The notes below the pieces were generated by a model. That model did no database searches, had not been told where the DNA came from, and saw nothing but the letters and a program-made list of their open reading frames with translations. Shown here piece after piece: positions 33,329-42,648 of a DNA stretch of 64,000 bases. The position numbers were made by a program, and so were the translations under genes. The stretch's first letter is position 1, and each line of letters opens with the position of its first letter. Location: positions 17,639 to 81,638 of the forward strand of contig CAYQOX010000016.1 of the NCBI GenBank assembly GCA_964419335.1, in the 5' to 3' direction. This DNA is from CAYQOX01 sp964419335 (GTDB lineage: Bacteria > Hinthialibacterota > Hinthialibacteria > Hinthialibacterales > Hinthialibacteraceae).

Positions 33329-35056
33329 ATGACGGCCTATTTTCCTGTAGCCGATCTGTATACACTTAATCTTCGAGCTTGGATTCATCGTTTTCCCAAA
33401 TGTGATTATCTTCCAACCAATCCGCCGAACTCCTCCATAGAATGGTGCCCCACATATCCTGACGCTTCGATTCCCGAAGCAACCCGGCTTCTGGTCCTTC
33501 AACATCCCGACACATTGCCTTTCTTCTATTCCACCTGGGCATGGAAAGCCGATCGTGCAATTGCGATCATCGAACCCAAGCTTTCCTATTTACGTGATAT
33601 ATTCTTTCTCTATGATTGGCGGGAAACTATACTCAGTCCTTATGTGTTTTGGTTTGTAGGCGATCAATGGGAAGAGGATTTACGTGAATTTATCTATCAG
33701 CATGGGGTATTTCATTATCCCACAGAATCTTGTTATATCTTTCCACCTTCTTCATCATTCATATACGACATTCTTCCTTCAGCATTCACAACAGCACGGA
33801 ATAAATTTAATGATCAGTGGAAAAACTTCATCCAGAAAACTTCGCCAAGTCAATCTCCTCGGATCTGGACTCATTGTGAGCCGTCAGCAGCCATCTATCA
33901 GGGAATGACGCATGCTTATATAAATGCCATTCAATCGCAGGGATGCTCCACATGGGTTTCCTTTTTACGAACTGGTTGGGCGAGCGATAAGAAAATCCTG
34001 ACTGAATTCGTTAATTTCGCTCCTGATTTTTGTTTTTTTATCAATGGTCCTAGTCAACATATATTTAATCATCTTGGCTTTCCACAATCGATGTGTCAGA
34101 AAATACCTTCCAAAACGATAACCTGGTATGTAGATCATCCTCGTTTTCTTACAAGTTCATCCAGCAAGTTTCAGTCCTGTCAACAAGACCATATTGCAGT
34201 ATGCGATCGTGCCTATATCCCTTGGTTTCAACCTTATCGATCCCGTTCGCTTTTTCATCTTCCTCATGCCGCTACTCTCCATTGTCAAGGTGAATACCAA
34301 GAGCATTTTGATTACCCAATTGTCTATGTTGGTAGTATTATTAATCCACAAAATGCCATAGAGACTTTATCCGCCGCCTCACGTGAGACACTCAATCGTG
34401 GGATCCACGAGATGCAGGGAAAGCGGACTCCTCTCCTTGATTTCAAGGAGTACCCTTTAGAGCCTTCTATCCGCAATGAACTCACGCAATGTGCGATCCA
34501 ATTTTTGCAGATCCATATGAAGAAAAGTTTTTCAGATCCCAGTCAAGCCCTGGATTATTTCTTTTATGTCGTTGCCACCTTTCAGAGACGCTTGAGCCTC
34601 GTAAAAAAACTGCTTCCCTTGGGATTGCATATTTTTGGCCCCAATGATTGGCTGCCCTTGGTAGGAGATGAATATTCTCATCGTGTGCATGGAACCGTTG
34701 ATCAACAGGAACTAGCCGATTGTTATGCCTCTGCGAAAATGCAGTTGAACCTTCATAGCCTGCAATGTCCGACGGCAATCAATCCTCGTGTGTATGATGT
34801 TCCCTATGCGGGAGGGCTGATCCTCACCGACTGGGTTGAGGAAATGGATAGAACGGAGTTTCGCGATGGGGAACATGGTGTGGTTGTAAAAGATGAGAAA
34901 GAGTGGCGAAGCAAAATCGAATATTATCTTACTCATCCCGATGAACGTGCGTATATACGCCAAAATTCACGATCTTGGGTTTTGGAAAACCATACGGTTG
35001 AATGTCGGGTTCAAACCTTGATGCATCATGTGCGTAAAGGGGAACACTCATCATGA
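33329..35056 (+). CDS. CgeB-like glycosyltransferase
   Basis: A 575-residue protein with a poorly conserved N-terminal half and a C-terminal part (about 400-560) of the Glyco_trans_1_2 type: YDVPYAGGLILTDWVEEMD, FRDGEHGVVVKDEKEW and a FGPNDWLPLVGDEYSHRVHG segment. This pattern is found in CgeB and related maf-linked glycosyltransferases. It overlaps the next gene by 4 bases and the pair looks like a flagellar or surface glycosylation unit. Export is not expected. The acceptor is unknown. Confidence 0.7.
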   Translation: MTAYFPVADLYTLNLRAWIHRFPKCDYLPTNPPNSSIEWCPTYPDASIPEATRLLVLQHPDTLPFFYSTWAWKADRAIAIIEPKLSYLRDIFFLYDWRETILSPYVFWFVGDQWEEDLREFIYQHGVFHYPTESCYIFPPSSSFIYDILPSAFTTARNKFNDQWKNFIQKTSPSQSPRIWTHCEPSAAIYQGMTHAYINAIQSQGCSTWVSFLRTGWASDKKILTEFVNFAPDFCFFINGPSQHIFNHLGFPQSMCQKIPSKTITWYVDHPRFLTSSSSKFQSCQQDHIAVCDRAYIPWFQPYRSRSLFHLPHAATLHCQGEYQEHFDYPIVYVGSIINPQNAIETLSAASRETLNRGIHEMQGKRTPLLDFKEYPLEPSIRNELTQCAIQFLQIHMKKSFSDPSQALDYFFYVVATFQRRLSLVKKLLPLGLHIFGPNDWLPLVGDEYSHRVHGTVDQQELADCYASAKMQLNLHSLQCPTAINPRVYDVPYAGGLILTDWVEEMDRTEFRDGEHGVVVKDEKEWRSKIEYYLTHPDERAYIRQNSRSWVLENHTVECRVQTLMHHVRKGEHSS

Positions 35057-35931
35057 GTCAATCCCTCTATCGAGTTAATCTCGAATGCGTGCGAAATCAT
35101 CACCCCGGGATGCGGATTGGTAACGATCGTTATCAACCTGTCGCTCGCATTGATGGCTTTTTTTATGCTCGTATATGGGGTGACGAGGGACATTATACCG
35201 TTTCCCAAAAAGAAAATATCGCCCTTGATCTATATACTTTCCGTCAGGAAATTCATAACGCAGTTCATCATGGAGCCGATCTCTTTTTCCTTCTCGGTCT
35301 AGGATTAGGCTATCGCCTTCGGGCAATAAGCGCTACGCTCCAAACCTATCCGCAGGTTCAACTTGTCGTGTTGGAAGAGAATCCTTCCATGATCAATTTA
35401 GCATGCCATTGTAGTGATTTACGGGAGGTATTCCGATCACAGAAGATCGCTTGGGTTATTAATCCCGACCTTCAAAACGCAGTTCAGCAAGCTATTCAGA
35501 GTTACTCGTGGTTTGGGGCAAATCAAAGCGTTTTCTTTTGGGGATATCAAACCCATGAGCAGGCGTTTCAGCCGGATTACATGAACCTAGCCCAACGGAT
35601 CACCCAATATATTCAGCAATCACAACGCGATTTTGCCCAACATTGGAGAAACTGGCTTCGTGTACAAATTCACACTGCATCGCAGCGTACGGCGTTGATT
35701 TTACCCGATACATTATCTTCACACCAGATAGAAATCCTTCGCAAGCAATATTCTCCGCATGCAGAAATCACCATACCGACCCAACGTTATTGTTCCAACA
35801 CATATCTTATGCAGAAAATCATGAAGGCTAATACGAATCATCTGCTTTGGATTAATCTTGAACCCGGCACAGGCATGCCAAAGGAAGTATTCGATCATTT
35901 GCCGCTCAAAAATGATAAAATTAAGGTTTAG
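35053..35931 (+). CDS. DUF115/MAF-like N-terminal protein
   Basis: The 292-residue protein has NDRYQPVARIDGFFYAR and FFLLGLGLGYRLRAI, then VVLEENPSMINLA, the N-terminal region of motility-associated factor (Maf) flagellin glycosyltransferases and DUF115 proteins. Full-length Maf proteins are about twice as long. This one stops short, so the catalytic DUF115 half appears to be absent. It is coupled to the CgeB-like gene. A partner or regulatory role in flagellin glycosylation is inferred. Confidence 0.6.
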   Translation: MSQSLYRVNLECVRNHHPGMRIGNDRYQPVARIDGFFYARIWGDEGHYTVSQKENIALDLYTFRQEIHNAVHHGADLFFLLGLGLGYRLRAISATLQTYPQVQLVVLEENPSMINLACHCSDLREVFRSQKIAWVINPDLQNAVQQAIQSYSWFGANQSVFFWGYQTHEQAFQPDYMNLAQRITQYIQQSQRDFAQHWRNWLRVQIHTASQRTALILPDTLSSHQIEILRKQYSPHAEITIPTQRYCSNTYLMQKIMKANTNHLLWINLEPGTGMPKEVFDHLPLKNDKIKV

Positions 35932-35970
35932 GGAGAATAGAACCGAAGAAGAAAGGCGGACTGAATGCAT

Positions 35971-36858
35971 TCATGCTCTTTCTCCCAAGCTGAACTTATA
36001 ACGCAGAATTTGGGAAAAGCTGCGTCCCGGAAGTTGGATCATGGGAACCGTGTGGGAGGAACGTCGAAGCAGCACCCGATCGCTAGAATGCAGAGTCGTA
36101 TGGATTTGTCCGTCAAGGATAAGTACCAAGTCAGCCGCGCTTTCATGAAACCAGATGCTTAGTTCTTTTTTTCCATCAAAGACCAAAGGGCGATTAAATA
36201 GGGAATGGGGCGAGACTGGGGTGATGACCAGCGCGGCCAGATGTGGTTCAAGTATGGGACCTCCTGCCGAGAGAGAGTGCCCGGTTGAGCCAGTGGGGGT
36301 TGCCACAATTAAACCATCGGCACGATAGGCCAGAGCATCGTCTTCGTTTTCTCCCAGCCAGATGTTCAATAATCGTCCGGGTTGTAAGAGAGTGATCAAG
36401 GCTTCGTTGAAGGCCAGGCTTTTAAAAACTTCTTCTTCATGATTCGTAAAAGTGGGGCGAAGAATTCGTGTTTCCATCAGATAGCGGGTAATCAGTTGAT
36501 AATGCCCTTGCAGCACGCATTTTAGGGCTTCTGGCATTTCATGAAAACCGCATGTAGTCAAGAAACCAAATCCACCCAGATTGACGCCAAGAATAGGTTT
36601 GGGATTTTCTGCGAGCTGTCGGGCGACGCCCAATAAAGTTCCGTCTCCCCCGAGGACGACCACGAGATCACATTGATTCACTTTCTCTTGGAGATGATCA
36701 TTGGAATGATCACATTCGTCTTGCTGATGTTCAGCTGTTTGGGTCTCGATATTGTGCTGGTGAAAAAATCGTTGTACTTCACGCCACGCGCTGTGGGCAT
36801 GGGGTTTCGACCAGTTACAAACAATTAAAACAGAATGAATGTTTGGAGGTTCCTGCAT
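35971..36858 (-). CDS. nadK: NAD kinase
   Basis: This 295-residue protein has the NAD kinase signatures VVLGGDGTLLGVARQL and LGVNLGGFGFLTT, the conserved Asn-Glu in FNEALI, YRADGLIVATPTGSTGHS and the SLFNRPLV region. It phosphorylates NAD to NADP in the cytosol. Its gene follows tlyA with 2 bases between stop and start. It converges with the DUF115-like gene. Confidence 0.95.
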   Translation of the reverse strand: MQEPPNIHSVLIVCNWSKPHAHSAWREVQRFFHQHNIETQTAEHQQDECDHSNDHLQEKVNQCDLVVVLGGDGTLLGVARQLAENPKPILGVNLGGFGFLTTCGFHEMPEALKCVLQGHYQLITRYLMETRILRPTFTNHEEEVFKSLAFNEALITLLQPGRLLNIWLGENEDDALAYRADGLIVATPTGSTGHSLSAGGPILEPHLAALVITPVSPHSLFNRPLVFDGKKELSIWFHESAADLVLILDGQIHTTLHSSDRVLLRRSSHTVPMIQLPGRSFSQILRYKFSLGERA

Positions 36859-36860
36859 AA

Positions 36861-37658
36861 TTAGATCCTTGCGTAGGTTTCTTCTACAACTTGTCGAATC
36901 ACACCCTCATCGATAGGTTGACTGAGACCTGGTTTACTATGGAGAAGGAATTCCATATTACCGGTTTTTCCTTGTAAAGGCGAAGGGGCTAAATCCAAAA
37001 CACTCCATTTTTCTTGGAAAAAAAAGGCGCAACAATGGCTCAGCACTTCATAATGATCCTCTTTGGAACGTACTATTCCTTTTTTGCCGACGCGTCCTTT
37101 TCCAATCTCGAACTGAGGTTTAATTAATAAAACCAATTCCCCCTTTCCATTAAGGATATTGCGAATTGCGGGGAAAACCGTTTTTATGCTGATGAAAGAT
37201 AAATCCCCGACTACTAAATCAATCGCTTGGTCAAAATCTTCTTTTTTTAAATAACGACAGTTGGTACGGTCCATCACCACCACGCGGGGATCAACTTGTA
37301 GTTCATAAGCTAACTGCCCATATCCCACATCGATGGCAAACACTTTCTTGGCACCAAAGCGCAGCAGGCAATCGGTGAAGCCTCCTGTCGAGGCGCCTAA
37401 ATCTACGGCCACCCAATCTTGTACATGAATCGAAAAACGTCTGAGTGCTGCTTCCAGTTTCAGTCCACCTCGGCTTACATACGAGGTTTCTTTTTGCTTT
37501 ACTCGCACCGTTGTATCCATTGTGAATTTATGTCCTGGTTTGTCCACGACCTTTTCTTCGACCAAGACTTTGCCCGCACGGATTAGGCGTTGGGCTTCTT
37601 CGCGATTTTGTGCCAACTCATGATTGATGAGTAGTTGATCCAGACGAATTTTGCTCAT
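36861..37658 (-). CDS. tlyA: TlyA-type rRNA 2'-O-methyltransferase
   Basis: The ATG at 37658 is preferred to a GTG at 37667. The 265-residue protein has an N-terminal S4 RNA-binding domain (MSKIRLDQLLINHELAQNR to about residue 60) and an FtsJ-like Rossmann domain: VDLGASTGGFTDCLLR, a DRTN motif at about residue 135 and LLIKPQFEIGKGRVGKKGIVR. TlyA methylates 16S and 23S rRNA on the ribose 2'-OH. It sits between the GT2 gene and nadK with almost no spacing, forming a three-gene minus-strand run. Confidence 0.93.
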   Translation of the reverse strand: MSKIRLDQLLINHELAQNREEAQRLIRAGKVLVEEKVVDKPGHKFTMDTTVRVKQKETSYVSRGGLKLEAALRRFSIHVQDWVAVDLGASTGGFTDCLLRFGAKKVFAIDVGYGQLAYELQVDPRVVVMDRTNCRYLKKEDFDQAIDLVVGDLSFISIKTVFPAIRNILNGKGELVLLIKPQFEIGKGRVGKKGIVRSKEDHYEVLSHCCAFFFQEKWSVLDLAPSPLQGKTGNMEFLLHSKPGLSQPIDEGVIRQVVEETYARI

Positions 37659-37670
37659 GGCTTTCACTGT

Positions 37671-38621
37671 TTATACATCCCGCATTTGGTGTATCGGGTA
37701 TCCCATGGCTGCGGTTTTTGCTCCATGATACTGCCCCCACGCTGAAGCCCAGGCAAAGCGGGGTACATTAAGGAAACATTTTATGATTTTCCAGGAAAGT
37801 TTCCGGCTTCGAAGGAGGTACATCCAATCGTTACCCATGGTTAAAAATATCGAACGAAATACTTTCCACCGCGAGGGAATAGTTCTCAACCTAAAGAGTT
37901 CATACAAACGATAATGATTCTGAAAAGTACGCTTGTATTGATAACTGGCAGATCGCTCATGTGAATGAATAACCGCGGCTTTGGGCTCATATATAATTTT
38001 ATAACCATTACATAGAGCCCGGTATCCCCATTCTAGATCCTCTGCGAAAGCGGCTGGAGGAATTGGTATTTTTTCCCAAACATCGCGACGAATAATACTT
38101 GCCACATTATCAAAGGCACATGTAACAAGTTTTTCCATTGGATGAGCCGCAAAGAAGTTGGGATATTGGTGCAAAGAAATCACTCTCGCTTCCAACAAGG
38201 AAGTGACCCAGTTTCCTACGTCTCTTCGTACCAAAGGGGTGGCATCTTTGCGAGGAATTTGTCTTGCATATCCTCCAGCCGCGTTTTCTCGCTCTACTGC
38301 ATTAACAAAATTTTGCAAAAACCAGCGATCCGCAGGAAACGCATCTTGGGTTAACAATACGTTCCATTTACCCGAAGCGTGAGCAATGCCAAGATTTCTT
38401 GTTAGCCCATGGTTAAATTCTTTTGGATCAATGGGGATTACTTTGGCTCCAAATTGTTTTGCGGTTTCAGAAGTTCCATCTGTTGAGCCTGAATCTAAAA
38501 CCACCAATTCTGCATCAGAATAATTTTCTTGTATGCGCAATTGGTTCAACATCCGGGAAAATTCTTCTCCCGCGTTAAAAGTGGGAATGACGATACTGAG
38601 GGAAATAGCAGGTATTTGCAT
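37671..38621 (-). CDS. GT2 glycosyltransferase, rhamnosyltransferase-like
   Basis: A 316-residue GT-A fold enzyme with LSIVIPTFNAGEEFSRML, the nucleotide-sugar segment VLDSGSTDGTSE, LTQDAFP (metal-binding region) and a catalytic acidic site in FAEDLEWGYRALCNGY. The HERSASYQYKRTFQNHYR stretch is typical of rhamnosyltransferases acting on surface glycans. No membrane helix is evident. It starts the minus-strand run ahead of tlyA and nadK. The sugar and acceptor are unproven. Confidence 0.85.
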   Translation of the reverse strand: MQIPAISLSIVIPTFNAGEEFSRMLNQLRIQENYSDAELVVLDSGSTDGTSETAKQFGAKVIPIDPKEFNHGLTRNLGIAHASGKWNVLLTQDAFPADRWFLQNFVNAVERENAAGGYARQIPRKDATPLVRRDVGNWVTSLLEARVISLHQYPNFFAAHPMEKLVTCAFDNVASIIRRDVWEKIPIPPAAFAEDLEWGYRALCNGYKIIYEPKAAVIHSHERSASYQYKRTFQNHYRLYELFRLRTIPSRWKVFRSIFLTMGNDWMYLLRSRKLSWKIIKCFLNVPRFAWASAWGQYHGAKTAAMGYPIHQMRDV

Positions 38622-39251
38622 ATCGAAAAAAAGTTTTTACGTTTATTCGCCAAGTCCTTTACAAGTAAATAAAAGTATTATTACAATGTTCATGATGGAA
38701 AAATAATATAATCGAAAGAGCAAACATATGGACATGCAATGAGGAAACAATAGGAGATTGGGTATGGAGAGCCATGTTGTTTTGTAGTATAATACACCAC
38801 ATCAAAATAAAAAGATATCTCATTAAATTATTAATCCTTCAATACAATCAATGTTTCTTTAGGATTTTCTTGATGAGAAAAAGCGTGACATGGAAAGCTT
38901 TTTCTTAGCAAAACGCGAATTTACTCTATTCATGATCCCTATTATTTTGTATAATAATTATAAAAAGTATGTGTTGATTTTAACCTAAAAACGAGTTATG
39001 CACAATCACGTCAAGCCAAATAGATTTAATATGTCATTTGATTTGTGTCATAATGATCATTATACTTTGATGGGAAAAAAGGAGAGCGTTGTATGTTAAT
39101 AATTTAACAGGTAAAAATTATTGATACATTTGGGTTTTCTCGTTATCTTTTTGTTTATGAATAGGTATAATAAGACTAAAACTGAACTGTGATTTTGGAT
39201 TTTATTACATAAATATTTTTGCAATATATTATTAAGATGTGGAGCATTTAA
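38622..39251. other. AT-rich gene-free stretch of about 630 bases
   Basis: It lies between the divergent GT2 and NtrC-type genes and is very A/T-rich. A TATAAT (about 39166-39171) lacks a convincing -35 box, and no sigma-54 (GG/GC) promoter was found. I see no RNA gene, repeat or coding frame. It probably holds the two divergent promoters. Confidence 0.5.
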
Positions 39252-40655
39252 ATGAAAAGTAAAACGCAAGCGAAAGAAACATTAAAAGGCGTTGGTGTAG
39301 CCGTTTTAGCCCCTAAGGGGCGAACGACCAACGCGCTAACGGAAACTCTTAGCAAAGCGGGGTGTAAACCTATTTGCGCCTCGGAATTAGACGAATTGTT
39401 ACAGCAGGTCAGTCAGAACCCTGCGAAAGTGTTGATGGTGGAAATCTCATTGTGCGATGAATTTTCTGAACGTCAGGCCAAAAATCTTGAGCAACTGGAA
39501 GATTTAGGCAGTGAGATCATCGTGGTTGCGAGCGAAGGAAAGACGGATGAAGCCTACAGCTGGTCAAAAAGATTGAACGCCTACTTTGTGACTACACCGG
39601 TCTCATCCGAAGAACTTTCCATTTTGCTTGAACGAGCCCTGGATTCTCATCTCCTCAAAAAACGTCTTGCACGTTATGAGTGCCCCGAATCTTCGGTGGA
39701 GCGATATGGTCCTGTCATTGTAAAATCATCGGAAATGAAGGATATCGTGCGACTGGCGGATATCCTTGCAGGACGCGACGACAGCATCCTCTTTGTGGGA
39801 GGGATTGGTACCGGAAAAGAACTTCTAGCGAAAACCATCCATGAACACAGTCCGCGCCGTCATGCTCCCTTCTATTCGATTAATTGTCGTTCGTTCTCCA
39901 ATGAGGATTTAGCAGTTGAATTATTTGGCAAAGGTGATCCCGGTTCTCCCGAGGCAGAGAAAGATGTCACCTTTTTAGAAATGTGTGAAGGGGGTACCTT
40001 ATTCTTGGATGAAATCGGTATCATTTCTCCGAATGTCCAAGGTAAACTCCAGCGCTTCTTAGAGGATGGGTCTTTCACACGGGTCAACTCACGGACGGTG
40101 TGTAAAGCGGATGTTCGCATTTTCGCTGCAACCAGCCAATCACTTGATGAACAGGTGGCTAAAGGAGAATTTTCGGAGGATCTGTACTTCCGTCTTAACC
40201 GCTTTACCCTGCAAATTCCTTCCTTGAAGCGTCGTGTAGAAGATATTCCCGTACTTACGAAGACTTTTCTTCACCGAATTGCGCAAGAGAGAGGCACTGA
40301 ACCCCTGAAGATTACTGAAGAAGCCCTTAAGTTGCTCATGGATTATCATTGGCCTGGCAATATTCGGGAACTAGAAAATACACTGGAATATGCTTGCTTG
40401 GTCGCTGGAGACGGCCCAATCGAACCCAATCACTTACCGAAACAATTTCATGACGATGTTGGTAATGTCTTCATGGGCGTGGCTGTGGATGATTTGCCTC
40501 CGATTAGTGAAATTGAGCGGCGCTACATCTTACGGGTGATGGAAGCGACCCGAGGGAACAAAGTCAAAGCAGCCCATATTCTTGACATTAATCGAGCGAC
40601 ACTCCACCGCAAGCTACAGATTTATGACAAACAAAAAATGGTGGAATTGGCATAA
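39252..40655 (+). CDS. Degenerate NtrC-type AAA+ regulator (no GAFTGA, pseudo-receiver)
   Basis: The 467-residue protein has three parts. Residues about 12-135 form a receiver-like domain whose phosphorylation Asp position reads Glu (VLMVEISL, about residue 64). Residues about 155-385 form an AAA+ core with Walker A GGIGTGKE, Walker B TLFLDEIG and the arginine-finger and sensor region YHWPGNIRELENTLEY. The C-terminus is a Fis-type helix-turn-helix (NKVKAAHILDINRATLHRKLQ). After ELFG the sigma-54-contact motif GAFTGA is missing and reads KGDPGSPEAEKD. It may repress or activate without sigma-54. A strong terminator follows. Confidence 0.9.
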   Translation: MKSKTQAKETLKGVGVAVLAPKGRTTNALTETLSKAGCKPICASELDELLQQVSQNPAKVLMVEISLCDEFSERQAKNLEQLEDLGSEIIVVASEGKTDEAYSWSKRLNAYFVTTPVSSEELSILLERALDSHLLKKRLARYECPESSVERYGPVIVKSSEMKDIVRLADILAGRDDSILFVGGIGTGKELLAKTIHEHSPRRHAPFYSINCRSFSNEDLAVELFGKGDPGSPEAEKDVTFLEMCEGGTLFLDEIGIISPNVQGKLQRFLEDGSFTRVNSRTVCKADVRIFAATSQSLDEQVAKGEFSEDLYFRLNRFTLQIPSLKRRVEDIPVLTKTFLHRIAQERGTEPLKITEEALKLLMDYHWPGNIRELENTLEYACLVAGDGPIEPNHLPKQFHDDVGNVFMGVAVDDLPPISEIERRYILRVMEATRGNKVKAAHILDINRATLHRKLQIYDKQKMVELA

Positions 40656-40676
40656 CTTTTTTATTCAAATGAACTC

Positions 40677-40716
40677 AAGAAAGCCCGATGTGTTCAATTT
40701 CATCGGGCTTTCTTTG
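40677..40716 (+). terminator. Intrinsic terminator after the NtrC-type gene
   Basis: AAGAAAGCCCGATG (40677-40690) pairs with CATCGGGCTTTCTT (40701-40714) around a 10-base loop. The T-rich 3' arm (TTTCTTT) supplies the U-tract. Confidence 0.85.
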
Positions 40717-40800
40717 TGCTTAAGAGGGATGCAAATCGGAGAACTTACGCTATGATAGTGGATTGAATCTACGTGAATATCCTAAATTTCTTTTTATTGA

Positions 40801-42648
40801 ATGATGAGAGTTTTGTTTGTTAATCACACATTTCCGCCAGAAAGTTTTTCAGGTTCAGAGATTTATGTTTTACATCTTGCCAAAGCGTTGCACCGCCAGG
40901 GAAACGAAGCCGCTGTCTTTTATCGCTATGCAAATCCAGACAAAGAAGAGTATCTCATCCAGCGAGATGAATTTGACGGTATTCCTACTTATAAAATTAA
41001 TCATACTTACCGTTATGTTCAATCGTTTCAGGATATTTATCTCGATAATGTGATCATGGCCAAGTTCGGCCATTTTTTGCGGGAATGGAAACCGGATATT
41101 GTTCATTTCAATCACACCACCAATTTATCCCTCTCTCTGGTGAAGGAAGCCAAATCCGCGGGATGTGCGGTGGTATATACTCTTCATGATTATTGGCTGC
41201 TATGCCAACGTGGGCAGCTGCTCAAGCGGGATTTATCTCTCTGTACGGGACCAACCATGGAAGGGTGCCGTGAATGTTTGTCCTTGCAATTACTTAAGGG
41301 AAGAATGAAGCGGTGGGTTAGCCCTCTTTTACAGCGTCCCAAACGCACAGCTTCTCATAATAACGTATTGAGGCAGTTTACCAATTTGCGTCAGGCGAAT
41401 ATTCAAACCCCGGTGCGCGATTATGTGGGTCTCACATGCTTTGAGATGGAAGATACTCCGGGGGAAACGCTGCTCACCCATCCGCCTGCGGAAGTGACTT
41501 TCCCGCTCTCCATTTCTAAGCCTGGAATCCTTAAAACCGCTATTGCTATGCATCCCAGTACCTATGAAAAAGCGGGGGAGGGGGTTTTGTTCGAGATTGA
41601 ATATGAAGGGAGACTTCTTTTTTCACGGGAATTACATCCAAAAAAATCACGCTCTGATCACGGCTGGCATTCAGTTGAAATCCCTTTACAGCCAACCTCC
41701 CCGAGGAGTGAAACAATCACTTTTCGAACTCGCCCGACTTCGGATGATCCGCAATTTTGTACTGCCGGTTGGCACTTGCCCCGTGTAGAATCAAATGAAT
41801 CTATTCAACCTGAGAAAAAATTACGCTCCGAACGACAGCAACAAATCAAAGATCTCGCTCATCGAGCCATGACCCATGTGGCGGATACGATTTCGGCCTT
41901 TTCAGTACTCGCTCAAGAAGGGCTTCATCATCGAAAGCAATGGGTGCAACAGGTGTTGGAGCAGGTCGATCAATTTGTTGCTCCTTCACGTTTTTTGATG
42001 GATTTTTATATTCGTCATGGATTGCCAAAAGAAAAAATCATTTACGCAGATTATGGGTTTGTTTATCCCCAGTGTGTTATCCCCTTCAAGCCGATTCAAA
42101 AACCCCTTATTTTTGGTTTTATAGGGACCTGGATTCCCTCCAAAGGTTTAGACATCGCTCTCAAGGCATTTCAGTCTATTTCGCCCCGTGATGCTCGTTT
42201 TATTGTTCATGGATATTTCCCTGGCTATGATGGCTATGAAGATTATGAAATCTACTTGCGTTCACTGGCAGGTGAGGCTGTAGAATTTCGTGGGAAGTAT
42301 CAACCGAACCAAGTTTTTGACCTTTTGGAAAAAATGGATTGTCTCATCATGCCTTCGATATGGTATGAAAATTCTCCCTTAACCATCCATGAAGCCTTCT
42401 TGGCCCACTTGCCGGTGATCACTTCAGACAATGGGGGGATGGCGGAACTGGTTTCCCAGGGAGGGGGGATTACGTTTCGCCAGCGGGATCCCGAAAGCCT
42501 ACGTGCTGTCATCGAGAAGATGATCGAGGAGCCCGGGCGGTTGGAGCGCTTGCGAAGAAGAATACCGGATGTCAAATCGATAAGCGAGAACGCCAACGAA
42601 ATGCTTGATCTTTATCACGAGGTTATGAAAGCGAATAAAACAACATGA
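40801..42648 (+). CDS. GT4 glycosyltransferase with a large inserted beta-rich domain
   Basis: The 615-residue protein has the GT4 N-domain (RVLFVNHTFPPESFSGSEIYVLHLAKAL, PDIVHFNHTTNLSLSLVKEA) and C-domain (FIGTWIPSKGLDIALKAF at about 440, MPSIWYENSPLTIHEAF at about 518-534, the donor Glu motif). About residues 200-340 carry an inserted beta-sandwich-like region (VTFPLSISKPGILKTAIAMHP, GWHSVEIPLQP) that is not part of the usual fold. The gene overlaps a methyltransferase gene by 4 bases. It probably builds a surface or flagellar glycan. Confidence 0.87.
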   Translation: MMRVLFVNHTFPPESFSGSEIYVLHLAKALHRQGNEAAVFYRYANPDKEEYLIQRDEFDGIPTYKINHTYRYVQSFQDIYLDNVIMAKFGHFLREWKPDIVHFNHTTNLSLSLVKEAKSAGCAVVYTLHDYWLLCQRGQLLKRDLSLCTGPTMEGCRECLSLQLLKGRMKRWVSPLLQRPKRTASHNNVLRQFTNLRQANIQTPVRDYVGLTCFEMEDTPGETLLTHPPAEVTFPLSISKPGILKTAIAMHPSTYEKAGEGVLFEIEYEGRLLFSRELHPKKSRSDHGWHSVEIPLQPTSPRSETITFRTRPTSDDPQFCTAGWHLPRVESNESIQPEKKLRSERQQQIKDLAHRAMTHVADTISAFSVLAQEGLHHRKQWVQQVLEQVDQFVAPSRFLMDFYIRHGLPKEKIIYADYGFVYPQCVIPFKPIQKPLIFGFIGTWIPSKGLDIALKAFQSISPRDARFIVHGYFPGYDGYEDYEIYLRSLAGEAVEFRGKYQPNQVFDLLEKMDCLIMPSIWYENSPLTIHEAFLAHLPVITSDNGGMAELVSQGGGITFRQRDPESLRAVIEKMIEEPGRLERLRRRIPDVKSISENANEMLDLYHEVMKANKTT

